NCBI GenBank assembly: GCA_021414025.1
Contig: JAIOPG010000002.1
Coordinates: 434,001-498,000 of the forward strand
Reading direction: 5' to 3'
DNA length: 64,000 bases
Source of the DNA: Planctomycetota bacterium
GTDB lineage: Bacteria; Planctomycetota; Phycisphaerae; Phycisphaerales; SM1A02
Shown: positions 35,679 to 44,479 of the stretch, piece by piece
Position numbering within the stretch: position 1 is the first letter of the stretch
Layout: every line of letters begins with the position of its first letter
Translations under genes and position numbers: made by a program
The notes under the pieces: generated by a model
The model's input: only the letters and a program-made list of their open reading frames with translations
The model's database searches: none
Told to the model about the DNA's origin: nothing

Positions 35679-36410
35679 TCACACCGAGATGACCTCACCC
35701 TCCCTGAGGGGCGAGATCGTCGTCGACCGTGGGTCGAAGTCGTCGGTCATGTGCATCAGGCGCATCTTGCTGCGAATTTTCTCGGGCAGCGAATTGAGCA
35801 ACTCGATCGGTGTGTGAGTCGGCGGGGGGCTGGTTTCGTGGATGATCAGATTGGCGTCCTTCACCAGCCATTCGATCAGGGAGGGGTCGAACGGCGTGTC
35901 CGAGCTCCAGGCAATGACTTTCCCCTCCGCCCGGAACTTGAGGGAACTCGTCGGAATGGGATGCTGTGTGCCGCGGCAGGTGACTTCCATTCCACCGATG
36001 ATGCTCTCGCGGTCGGGATTCAGGTAATGAATTTTAAAGTAGTCAGAGAGTTTGGCGGCGCCGGACTGGTCCATCGCGGGAGCGAGCCGCTCCCACAGCC
36101 GATCGGCCACCGGGCGCCACAGGTGAAGTCTGGGAAGCGGGGAGCCGGTTTCCCGGTGATGGAGCCAGCGGAGGAATCCCAGGCTCTCGAGACCGTTGCA
36201 ATGGTCGCCGTGCAGGTGCGTCACGATGAGGTCGGTGATGGCCAGCTGATCAATCTTCCAGCCCGAGAGTTTCTCGGCGTGCCGCAGCGCCATCGGCAGC
36301 GAATCGGGGCAGTCGACCATGACCTGACCCGTCGGGCCCTTGATGATCGCGGAACAACCGAAGCGTTCCGCCGAAAATGCGTTGCCGGTGCCGATCATGA
36401 GCAATTGCAT
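35679..36410 (-). CDS. Metallo-beta-lactamase-fold hydrolase, RNase Z-like
   Basis: A 243-residue cytoplasmic hydrolase. It starts MQLLMIGTGNAFS and has the metal motif THLHGDHCNGL, SSDTPFDPSL, a LIIHETS motif and MHMTDDFDP. RNase Z has this order, but the flexible arm and usual length (about 300) are reduced, so a related phosphodiesterase is possible. TAGGAT (36417-36422) is 6 nt before the ATG. Confidence 0.72.
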   Translation of the reverse strand: MQLLMIGTGNAFSAERFGCSAIIKGPTGQVMVDCPDSLPMALRHAEKLSGWKIDQLAITDLIVTHLHGDHCNGLESLGFLRWLHHRETGSPLPRLHLWRPVADRLWERLAPAMDQSGAAKLSDYFKIHYLNPDRESIIGGMEVTCRGTQHPIPTSSLKFRAEGKVIAWSSDTPFDPSLIEWLVKDANLIIHETSPPPTHTPIELLNSLPEKIRSKMRLMHMTDDFDPRSTTISPLREGEVISV

Positions 36411-36465
36411 TTTGAAATCCTAACAAATCACGATGGCCATGCTTTCCACGCTATTCTTTGCCCCC

Positions 36466-37959
36466 ATGGCGAAGGGCTATGCATGTTTGATAGCGGGCAT
36501 CTGCTTGCTCGCGACAACCCGCGCATGGGCTCAAAACGTCAATGCCATCGCCAACAACATTCAGCGCCAACTGGACTCGGAGGATGCCCAGTACCGGCAG
36601 GGCTATTTTCGTGAAACCCCGATTTCGGAGCGATTGCTTTTGGACGCCGGCGGGACGTTTCGCTACGCCTACAACATGATCCAGAATTCGCAAAGTCAGA
36701 GCCAATATCTGACCACGCCGGATCTTCGGCTGTTTCTCCGCGCAGAGCTCGATGGAACGTTCCGTTTTTTCGGACGATTGCGGTTCCTGTACAACATGTG
36801 GGACGCCAACGGAGCCCGCGATCTTCGGCCCGATTCGGTGGAACAGGGATGGCAGGATCCCATTGGTGAAATCTATTGGGCCGAGTTCGACATGGCCGGA
36901 CTGGCTCGCTCCCAAAGCGGGAACGTGAATGAGGATTTCAATCTCATCGTCAAGGGCGGCCGCAACTACATCATCTGGGGTCAGGGCCTCGTTCTTTCAA
37001 ACTACATGTACGCCTTGAAGGCGGAGATGACGATCGGCGATCTTGGCTTGGAGGGGATGGCGGCCTTGACGGCCAACGGCCAAGACACGGTTGATTGGGA
37101 TACTTCACGGCCGGGCTACGACTCCGACACGGCGCGTCTGTACTCCGGCTTGAAAATTGACTGGAACGGCATCCCGGGACACAAGCCCTATCTCTTCGGC
37201 ATTTGGCAGACGGACAACAATGGAGGACAGACCAATGTCCTTGGCACACCGGCCTTCCCAATTCCCACGACCTTCGACTACAACAGCGGCTATGTCGGTG
37301 GCGGAAGCACCGGGAGCATTGGGCCCGATCTGGTCTACCGCACGGAAGTGGCGTGGGAGTTCGGATCGACCCTGACCGACTCGCTGGATCCGACCAGTCC
37401 GACGCTGGCTCGGCCGCAGTTCGAGACGCCGATCAGCGCCTTCGCAGGGCTGGCGGGCCTCACCTACCTCATGCGTGACCAAGGCGACACACGCTTCGAT
37501 CTATCGGTGCTTGCCGGAAGCGGAGATCCGAACCGATTGGACAGTGCCACAACCTTTGGCGGCATCGCCCCCGGAAACACGGATCATTCCTTCAATTCAC
37601 TCGGCTATGTCAACACCGGATTCACCCTGGCGCCCGATCCCGCCAATTTGCTTTGTCCTTCCGCGGGACTGAGCACCAACTTGCTTCCTTCGGTTTCCTG
37701 GGCACGGGATTTGCGATTGGGATTGACGGGGTATCTCTTCATGAAAATCGACAATCAGGCGCCCATCAACATCCTCACCCGGCCGGGGGGTTCCAATCTG
37801 ATTGGCGGCGAGATCGACACCACGCTTGATTGGCGCTTGACCAGCGACATCAATTTCAACATTCGCTATGGCATCTTCATGCCCAACACCACCGTGTTCT
37901 TTGACAACCAAAGCGCCATTCGCCAGTTTTTCTATGTGGGGGTGACCTTTGCATTTTAA
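36466..37959 (+). CDS. Outer-membrane beta-barrel protein, alginate-export-like
   Basis: A 497-residue protein. Starting at ATG 36466 gives a clean signal peptide MAKGYACLIAGICLLATTRAWA, with TATTCT (36452-36457) 8 nt upstream; the longer frame to 36433 would bury it. The mature part is rich in alternating strands (RLFLRAELDGTFRFFGRLRFLYN, NLIVKGGRNYIIWGQGLVLSNYMYALKA) and ends YVGVTFAF, the terminal Phe expected of a BAM substrate. The segment KGGRNYIIWGQGLVLS resembles AlgE/alginate-export porins. Substrate unknown. It overlaps the next lipoprotein gene by 11 nt. Confidence 0.68.
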   Translation: MAKGYACLIAGICLLATTRAWAQNVNAIANNIQRQLDSEDAQYRQGYFRETPISERLLLDAGGTFRYAYNMIQNSQSQSQYLTTPDLRLFLRAELDGTFRFFGRLRFLYNMWDANGARDLRPDSVEQGWQDPIGEIYWAEFDMAGLARSQSGNVNEDFNLIVKGGRNYIIWGQGLVLSNYMYALKAEMTIGDLGLEGMAALTANGQDTVDWDTSRPGYDSDTARLYSGLKIDWNGIPGHKPYLFGIWQTDNNGGQTNVLGTPAFPIPTTFDYNSGYVGGGSTGSIGPDLVYRTEVAWEFGSTLTDSLDPTSPTLARPQFETPISAFAGLAGLTYLMRDQGDTRFDLSVLAGSGDPNRLDSATTFGGIAPGNTDHSFNSLGYVNTGFTLAPDPANLLCPSAGLSTNLLPSVSWARDLRLGLTGYLFMKIDNQAPINILTRPGGSNLIGGEIDTTLDWRLTSDINFNIRYGIFMPNTTVFFDNQSAIRQFFYVGVTFAF

Positions 37960-38665
37960 AGCGCTGGCCTGGATCGCTACCGTGTTGCTGCTCTGCGCAT
38001 GTCAACCCTACCTCCTGAAGTCGTCTGCCGTCGACCAGTTCCCCGGCTCTCAGCAGGAGATCGAATTTCTCGATGTCCTGGAGGACATGCCTGCGGTCAC
38101 CAACAACGACGCGCTGCATAGTTTCCTCATTCTTCAGGATGGCACCGACGCCTCGAAGGACTATCAGGATCGCGTGGCGGAAGGCATACGCAGGAAGTGG
38201 CTTTCCGAATCCTTCAAGGGCCAGGCGAATCAAGCAGCCAATGTGGGATGGTTGGCGGGCGCGGGATGTCGAATCATGAAGGTTCGCGGGGGTCTCACCA
38301 TGATGATCTTTGGCCCGATCGACCGCTACGCGGTGAAGGAGCTCATCTATATGGAGATCCTTCCATTGCGGACGGACAACCAGTCGCTGAGCGGGCTTGA
38401 ATTCATCGACTACGTCAACCGGCTTGAGCGCATCGCCGGGAGAGCCGTTCCGAAGAAGGGGGAACTCGAACTTGACCAGAAGGCCGGCCAGACGTCGGTC
38501 ACCCCCGGCAATGAGGCGGCGATCCAGGAGGGATCGCTTCCGGCTTCCGGGCCTCTCGAAGCCCCAAACAAACCAACCACAGGGTCCGATACAGGAACGG
38601 TACCCGATCCCTTCCCAGAACCAGTCAATTCCACGGCTCCAAAGCCGCCTCAAAGCAAGACTTAA
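37949..38665 (+). CDS. Lipoprotein of unknown function
   Basis: A 238-residue predicted lipoprotein: MHFKALAWIATVLLLCACQ (lipobox LCAC, Cys 18). It then has a globular part of about 140 residues and a disordered Pro/Thr-rich tail. The start is TTG 37949 inside the end of the barrel gene, implying coupling. I recognise no family. It may be a periplasmic partner of the barrel protein, which is an inference from overlap only. Confidence 0.6.
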   Translation: MHFKALAWIATVLLLCACQPYLLKSSAVDQFPGSQQEIEFLDVLEDMPAVTNNDALHSFLILQDGTDASKDYQDRVAEGIRRKWLSESFKGQANQAANVGWLAGAGCRIMKVRGGLTMMIFGPIDRYAVKELIYMEILPLRTDNQSLSGLEFIDYVNRLERIAGRAVPKKGELELDQKAGQTSVTPGNEAAIQEGSLPASGPLEAPNKPTTGSDTGTVPDPFPEPVNSTAPKPPQSKT

Positions 38666-38702
38666 GGACAAAAATAGATTTTTACCATTTTCATTATCTG
38701 AC

Positions 38703-38730
38703 TTGCATTTGGTTTTTTTGATTCGATAAT
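38703..38730 (+). promoter_or_regulatory. Sigma-70-type promoter of the FecR-domain gene
   Basis: TTGCAT (38703-38708), a 16-nt spacer, GATAAT (38725-38730). It lies in a markedly AT-rich stretch (about 38665-38760), unusual for this window. Confidence 0.6.
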
Positions 38731-38814
38731 TCAGCGTCGGAATTGAGTATGATGCGGCGAACTGTAGTTTCTAAGAAGTTCGTTCGGATTCAAAAATTGG
38801 AAACTGGTGCAAAA

Positions 38815-41682
38815 ATGCGACAAAAAATGAAAATCAATCCTGCTGGCGGAACTCTTTCTGTGGCGATGGCGCTCTGGATTGCGGTGGCGGTTCCGTTTGC
38901 CTGGGCCGATGACATGACCAAGCCGGTTGCGCTCGTCCAAGATGACGTGAAGACCGACGCGGTTGCGTTGCAGGCGATTTTCATGGATGTAACGGGCAAG
39001 GTTCGTTGGCGCGCTTCGGAAACTGCTCCTTGGACTGATGCCAAGGTGAATGACATTCTGGATGCCGGCGCCGAGATTCGAACCGGTTTGAAGAGTCAGG
39101 CCACCATGCGGGTTGGAAAAAACGCGACCATTCTTGTCGATTCGGGGACCACTTGCAAATTGCCGGTCATGGTGCAGGACGGACAGACGCTGCGCACGCT
39201 GGCATCGGTGAAGAGCGGCCGCGCGGACTTCAAGGTCGACCATGTTGGTTTTGCGAACGATTTCAAGGTGGTGACCCCGCAGACCACCCTGTCGGTTCGT
39301 GGAACGGGATTCAGCGTTTCCAGCGGCCCGCTCAAGGGCGTGGACATTTCAGGCGCGCGCACCAACACCATGAATGCCGTCGAGGTGAAGTACGTCGCCG
39401 CGAATCTTCCCTACTTTGTCTCCGGCCAAGGCAAGACTTCTTCGGAGAATGGCAAGCGTGATCCGGTCCAGAACGCCTGGGTGAGCACGGTCGGTCCGCC
39501 CGCCATCGCGGGAACCATGGTGAGCCAATCCGATGTTCAGCAGCAGGTGGCCCAGGGATCGGCCGGAGTCAATCCGAGCTCGAACACCCAGCAGATCCAG
39601 CAGACGCAGGCGGGCGAGGCGAGCGAGGATGCCATTGACACGGCGATCGTCCTGTCTTCCGTCAATGGCGGCGGCGGCGAATCCAGCAACGTCTATCTGC
39701 GTTTCCAGAACGATGCCCGCGACACCAAGGACCATACCGGCGAGACGCTGCAGAAGAACCTGCAAAATGAGGCTCTCAGCAACGCGCAACTCGCGTCCTT
39801 CAACCAGAACTTCGCGACGTACGAGAATGGCCAGTGGGAAAGTTCGTTGACCAACCTGCACACCCTGTGGGATGGACAGGCCAGCGGCGGATTCACTCCA
39901 GGCGGATCCGGCGGCGTCAATCTGCAATTGATGAACATGCAGAGCATGGCCGCAAGCGACTTGCTCCAGTCAAGCACCAACTTGGAAGCAATGAGCTTCG
40001 ACTCGAGCCACTACTTCGTCAATGAAATCGGCGATTCTTCGAATCAGTCGAATCTCACCAATGTCGCCTTCCAGGACGGCGCGCTGTTGAACGGATCGGG
40101 AGAAAGTCTCCTCACCTTGCAGCAGCGGTGGCGCGAAGACGGCGCTCTGCTTCAACAGGCCGGTGGCTTGAATGCGGGCGTCCAGACGGCGTTCGGACAG
40201 GTCAGCGCTTCCTACGCGAAGTTGCTCAATGCCGAGCAGGCCTTGAACGGACTCGGCGCCAGCGGCGCCGTGGCCCAGGGGTACGCGGCTTCGCTGAACT
40301 CCGATCTCAACCGCATGAACAAATTCCTTGCGGACCTGAAGGCCCTCGTCGGCAAGTCGACGAGCACCCAGTCCCAGGACGCCATCGCCGGTGTTTCGTC
40401 GCTGGCTTCGGTGGCCGCTGGAAACGTCGCCAACGGTTTGATGGCGACCAAGAATGCGCTGGACAACTACAAGAACGCCAGTTCCCGTGGAACGCAGGCC
40501 ATGTTCCTGGCCGAGGCCGCGCGCTACCGCGACGCGGTGGCGATCAGCATCCAGTCGATCGCTTATCTCACGCAGGCCAGCGAGTCGGGCGGCGCGGAAG
40601 GCATCGCCGTGCTGGCCGCCAAGATGCAGAACAATTTCAACGATGCCAACGGGCAGTTCTCCTACAAGAGTTTCCAGGACTACGCCCAGACCCATGTTGA
40701 CCATGTGGGACTCCAGTCCGGCCAGATCCAGAACCTTGCCGGCTTGGCGCAGCAATCCGCGAACGACGCCGAGAACGAACTGGCCACCGGGAGCGCCAAT
40801 TACATGGCCATCAACGCTCAGCTCGCCACCATGCTGACGCAGGTGAATTTGATGGAAAGCAAGAACGGCGTCGCCGATGCCCAGGGCAACTTCGCGGTTG
40901 GAACGCTTGGAAACTTCCAGGCCCAGAGCGTCACGGACATGAACAGCTCGAACGCCTTCAAGGCGTCGTTTGATCAGTTGTTCGCCGACGGGGCCTCGCA
41001 GAGCGGGCTCAACCACGACCTGAGCCAGCTCCAGATTCTGAACGACCTCTACCAGGGATCCAACTCGATTCCAAACCAGGCGGAAGACGTGTACAGCCAG
41101 ATCGCGGGGCACTACGACAACGTGCTGACCGCAAACGCCAGCATCAACGGGTTGACCGCCAACTACAACAGCAAGCTTCAGGACGCAGAGTCCAAGTCCG
41201 CGCAATCCCAGCAGTCGTACCTGCAGAATTTCGCGGATTCGAAAGCCGGCGCCACCCGCTATCTGAACGATTTCAAGACCATCGTTGGCGCCAACAACAC
41301 GGAGATCGCGAAGAACGCCTTGGCGGCCGTCACGCAGCTTGTTGACGAGCACAACACCTACGTCGACAACGCCGCAGCAGCCGTGGCCGGAGCGATCAAC
41401 GCCTCCCAGCACGCCCGATCACGCGGTGACATGGTGTACTACAACGCCGTGGCTCAGCGGATGGAGAAGGCCGCTTCCATCCAGATGGCGGCGGACGCCT
41501 CGCGGTTGTCCATCCTGACCAATGGAAGCGTGATTCGCGAGAACTACAACCAGGCGAACAGCGACTATCACTCGCTCGACAGCGGCAAGTCCACGGACGC
41601 GATGCCGGGCGGCGGAGCCTCGGGTGGATCGGGTGCCGGCGGCAGCGGATCGACCAGCGGCTCATCCAACGGCGCGAACTGA
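38815..41682 (+). CDS. Large secreted FecR-domain protein
   Basis: About 955 residues. A signal peptide (LSVAMALWIAVAVPFAWA) follows a basic start; ATG 38749, 38752 or 38827 are alternative starts. Residues about 55-185 form a FecR-type domain (TGKVRWRASETAPWTDAKVND, ILDAGAEIRTGL, VVTPQTTLSVRGTGFSV). The remaining 700 residues are Gln/Asn/Ala/Ser-rich helices, with two diverged copies of a roughly 120-residue unit (near 40207-40578 and 41110-41526). The end is Gly/Ser-rich. FecR domains often sit beside CHASE2-cyclases, as here. Role unknown; it may be an extracytoplasmic adhesin-like or sensor component. Confidence 0.72.
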   Translation: MRQKMKINPAGGTLSVAMALWIAVAVPFAWADDMTKPVALVQDDVKTDAVALQAIFMDVTGKVRWRASETAPWTDAKVNDILDAGAEIRTGLKSQATMRVGKNATILVDSGTTCKLPVMVQDGQTLRTLASVKSGRADFKVDHVGFANDFKVVTPQTTLSVRGTGFSVSSGPLKGVDISGARTNTMNAVEVKYVAANLPYFVSGQGKTSSENGKRDPVQNAWVSTVGPPAIAGTMVSQSDVQQQVAQGSAGVNPSSNTQQIQQTQAGEASEDAIDTAIVLSSVNGGGGESSNVYLRFQNDARDTKDHTGETLQKNLQNEALSNAQLASFNQNFATYENGQWESSLTNLHTLWDGQASGGFTPGGSGGVNLQLMNMQSMAASDLLQSSTNLEAMSFDSSHYFVNEIGDSSNQSNLTNVAFQDGALLNGSGESLLTLQQRWREDGALLQQAGGLNAGVQTAFGQVSASYAKLLNAEQALNGLGASGAVAQGYAASLNSDLNRMNKFLADLKALVGKSTSTQSQDAIAGVSSLASVAAGNVANGLMATKNALDNYKNASSRGTQAMFLAEAARYRDAVAISIQSIAYLTQASESGGAEGIAVLAAKMQNNFNDANGQFSYKSFQDYAQTHVDHVGLQSGQIQNLAGLAQQSANDAENELATGSANYMAINAQLATMLTQVNLMESKNGVADAQGNFAVGTLGNFQAQSVTDMNSSNAFKASFDQLFADGASQSGLNHDLSQLQILNDLYQGSNSIPNQAEDVYSQIAGHYDNVLTANASINGLTANYNSKLQDAESKSAQSQQSYLQNFADSKAGATRYLNDFKTIVGANNTEIAKNALAAVTQLVDEHNTYVDNAAAAVAGAINASQHARSRGDMVYYNAVAQRMEKAASIQMAADASRLSILTNGSVIRENYNQANSDYHSLDSGKSTDAMPGGGASGGSGAGGSGSTSGSSNGAN

Positions 41683-41762
41683 CGGCTCCTTGAATTGCAC
41701 CTCTGGAAACAGGGGCTCGCGGTTCGCATGTGTCGCGGTTGAAAAGCGGCTATAACTTTGAT

Positions 41763-44441
41763 GTGAAGCGATTTCGCGCCTTTGCCATTCTCGTGGGGGC
41801 TGCCGCGACCGCGTTGGTGTTCCTCTTGAACGCGTCCGGTCTCTTTCGCTGGCTCGAAGACGGGACAATCGATCTTCGTTTTCGCTATGGACGTTGGCAG
41901 CCGGAGAAACTGGGTGACCAGTTGGCCCTGGTGGCCATCGACGATGCCAGCCTGGACACCATCGGTCGTTGGCCCTGGCAGCGAGCCTGGCTTGCCCAGG
42001 CGGCGGAAGAAATTTCGCGGGCGGGTGCCAAGACCATGGCGTTCGACATTCTGTTCATCGAACCGGAGGAGGGCACCACGGGTGATGAGGCTTTGGCGGC
42101 AGCCATGGCCAGAACCCCGACCGTTTTCGCGATGAGCGTGCGCGAGGACAAAGTGCTCGATCCCATGTGGGAAACCCCCGCGGGAGAGGTCCAGCTCGCG
42201 GCGCTCGCCAAAGCCGTCTCCCTGGGGATCGACCACGACATGAAGGTCGTCATCGAGGAGGCAGGTCTGAAGGAACCCTACAGGTCCAAGGTGCTCGAGC
42301 GGCCCGCGGCCTTCAAGGGCCTGGCGGCCTGGCTCACGCTTGAGCAATTGCGCAAAGAGGGCAAGCTGCCCGGTTCGTTCGAAGAGTTCGTGGCCAAGAT
42401 GCTGGGCGGGGGCGAACGCGCCGCGCGGATGGGGGATTTCGGCGAGCGCAAGCTCCTGGAGCGCGTCTGGCTGCGCGGCGAGAGCTGGCGGGCAATCCAG
42501 GGGAAAATTCTGAGTGATGCCGCCTCCAAGGGAACTCCCCTCGACTTGCCGCCCATTCCAATGATTTCCAAGGTCGGCAGTGCCGCGGGCGTGGTCAACG
42601 CCGAGCCCGATCCCTTCGACGGGAAATTGCGCAGGGTCGCCCCGTTCTTTCCGACCGATTACGGTCGAGCCCCGCAGTTTGGATTGATCGCGGGACTGGT
42701 CTTTCAGGGCAGGACGGTTCAGGACGCCAAAGTGGAGGAGCAGGTGCTCCGCATCGGCTCATCGACCATTCCCCTTCGAAGCGGAAAAGTGCTCCTGGAT
42801 TGGCCGACCCAACTGCTTTCCGGCTACGGCAACACCGACGGGCGGAACGCCACCGTCAGCATCGGCCGACTGATCGAGCAGTTCCGCGCCCGGCAAAAAA
42901 TCGCAGAGCAGGACGCCCGCCTGCAGGGATTGGGGGGGGACATTGCGACGGGATTGCTGGGTCAGACCGCGGAGTGGTTCGCGGCCGCATCCAAGGACGG
43001 CCGGTTGAGGAACGAGATCCAGGATCTCTGGAAGAACGACTACGCCGAGCACGCTGCGGATGCCGATTTGCCGCCCGATCAAAAGCAGGCCGTCGCCTCG
43101 CTGCAGGAATGGATGGCCCTGGACAAGGCCGTGGGCGACGGTCGCGCGATGCTTGTGGCCGGGGATCTTCAACTCCGCGACGCGCTGGGCGGGAAGCTTG
43201 TATTCATCGGGTTCACGGCGACCGGCGTGATGGCGGACATGATCAACACCATATTCGGGGCGCGCACGCCGGGCATCTTCGGCCACATCGTCATGGCGGA
43301 CATGGTGCTCAACGGGCGCTCGCTCGAATTCGCCCCGGCTTGGGTCGCGCCCATCGCCATCCTGCTGCTTGGCCTGGTCTCCACGCTGACCGCGGCCCGT
43401 TTCGGCGCCGGCGTCGGAGCGGTGGTCGTGTTCCTGGTTCTGTCGACGTACATCGTGCTGCCGGGCGTGGTCGGATTCGACCGGTGGGAATGGATTTGCC
43501 CGCTCGCCGCCCCGGTGGCCAGCGGATTTGGCGGATGGATCGCCACCACGGTCGCGGTGGCGGTCATCACCCAGCGGGAAAAGCAGCGCGTCACACGGCA
43601 GTTCCGCGCCCGCGTCTCGCCGCAGCTGGTGGACATGCTGGCGAAAAATCCGGACGCACTCTCCATGAGCGGCGTCGAGCGCGAGTCCACCATCCTTTTC
43701 GGTGACCTGGCCGGGTTCACGACCATCAGCGAGACTCTGGGCGGGCCTGCGGTGGTGCACACGCTCAATCTGTACATGGGAGCGATGACCAAGGAACTGA
43801 CGGCTCGTCGCGCCTATGTGAACAAGTTTCTCGGAGACGGCATTCTGGCGTTCTGGAGCGCGTTTGCGGAGGAGCCGGAGCAGGGAAGGCTCGCGGTGGA
43901 GGCGGCGCTGGCGTGCCAGAAGGTCGTCAAGGAGATCGGCCAGCAGCCGGATCGCCAAGGGCTGCCGACGATTTCGCTTCGACTTGGGATGGCCACCGGC
44001 AAGGTGGTCATCGGCGATTGCGGGGCGCCTCCCGATCTGAACGACTACACCATGATCGGGGACTCGGCGAATCTGGCCGCCCGCCTCGAAAGCGCCAACA
44101 AGCAATTCGGCAGCGCCATCCTGATCGACGGAAGGACCGCAGAGCTGGCCAAGGAATCCGGTCTGGCCCTGCTGTCCCTAGGCAAGGTCGTCGTGGTGGG
44201 GCAGAGCGTTCCCATCCAGCTCTACGAAGTGTGCCTCGAGGAACATCCGGAGGAGCGCATGGCGCAAACCGAGGCCATGGTCAAATTGTTCGGCGAGGGG
44301 AAATTCGAGGAATGCCGCAAGAGCCTGGCCGACATTGAGAAGAGCATTCCCGGATCCAAGAAGCTGGTGCACGCCTTCCTCGATGCGATCGACAATCCCG
44401 AGGATCTCCGGGACGGCGTGCTGCGCTTGCGGGCCAAGTAA
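41763..44441 (+). CDS. CHASE2-domain class III adenylate cyclase
   Basis: An 892-residue inner-membrane enzyme. GTG 41763 gives MKRFRAFAILVGAAA, a proper first helix, with TATAAC (41751-41756) 6 nt upstream; GTG 41730 is the alternative. The CHASE2 sensor follows (DLRFRYGRW, LALVAIDDASLDTIGRWPW, KTMAFDILFIEPE), then three helices near 520-615 and the cyclase (about 640-820). Catalytic residues look complete: LFGDLAGFTT (Asp), NKFLGDGILAFW (Lys and second Asp), MIGDSANLAARLE (Asp for adenine, Asn, Arg). It should make cAMP in response to an envelope signal. It lies 80 nt after the FecR gene. Confidence 0.88.
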   Translation: MKRFRAFAILVGAAATALVFLLNASGLFRWLEDGTIDLRFRYGRWQPEKLGDQLALVAIDDASLDTIGRWPWQRAWLAQAAEEISRAGAKTMAFDILFIEPEEGTTGDEALAAAMARTPTVFAMSVREDKVLDPMWETPAGEVQLAALAKAVSLGIDHDMKVVIEEAGLKEPYRSKVLERPAAFKGLAAWLTLEQLRKEGKLPGSFEEFVAKMLGGGERAARMGDFGERKLLERVWLRGESWRAIQGKILSDAASKGTPLDLPPIPMISKVGSAAGVVNAEPDPFDGKLRRVAPFFPTDYGRAPQFGLIAGLVFQGRTVQDAKVEEQVLRIGSSTIPLRSGKVLLDWPTQLLSGYGNTDGRNATVSIGRLIEQFRARQKIAEQDARLQGLGGDIATGLLGQTAEWFAAASKDGRLRNEIQDLWKNDYAEHAADADLPPDQKQAVASLQEWMALDKAVGDGRAMLVAGDLQLRDALGGKLVFIGFTATGVMADMINTIFGARTPGIFGHIVMADMVLNGRSLEFAPAWVAPIAILLLGLVSTLTAARFGAGVGAVVVFLVLSTYIVLPGVVGFDRWEWICPLAAPVASGFGGWIATTVAVAVITQREKQRVTRQFRARVSPQLVDMLAKNPDALSMSGVERESTILFGDLAGFTTISETLGGPAVVHTLNLYMGAMTKELTARRAYVNKFLGDGILAFWSAFAEEPEQGRLAVEAALACQKVVKEIGQQPDRQGLPTISLRLGMATGKVVIGDCGAPPDLNDYTMIGDSANLAARLESANKQFGSAILIDGRTAELAKESGLALLSLGKVVVVGQSVPIQLYEVCLEEHPEERMAQTEAMVKLFGEGKFEECRKSLADIEKSIPGSKKLVHAFLDAIDNPEDLRDGVLRLRAK

Positions 44442-44479
44442 GCCGCGTCTGGACGCGCGGACTCCGTGATGGACCAACG

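Noticed and set aside
38665-38760. AT-rich stretch as a sign of horizontal transfer of the FecR gene
   Set aside because: The AT-rich part is confined to the promoter region; the flanking genes keep the GC-rich codon use of the window.
44443-44461. GC-rich hairpin between the cyclase and phosphatase stops
   Set aside because: The stem is imperfect and there is no T-tract on either strand, so I do not call a terminator.
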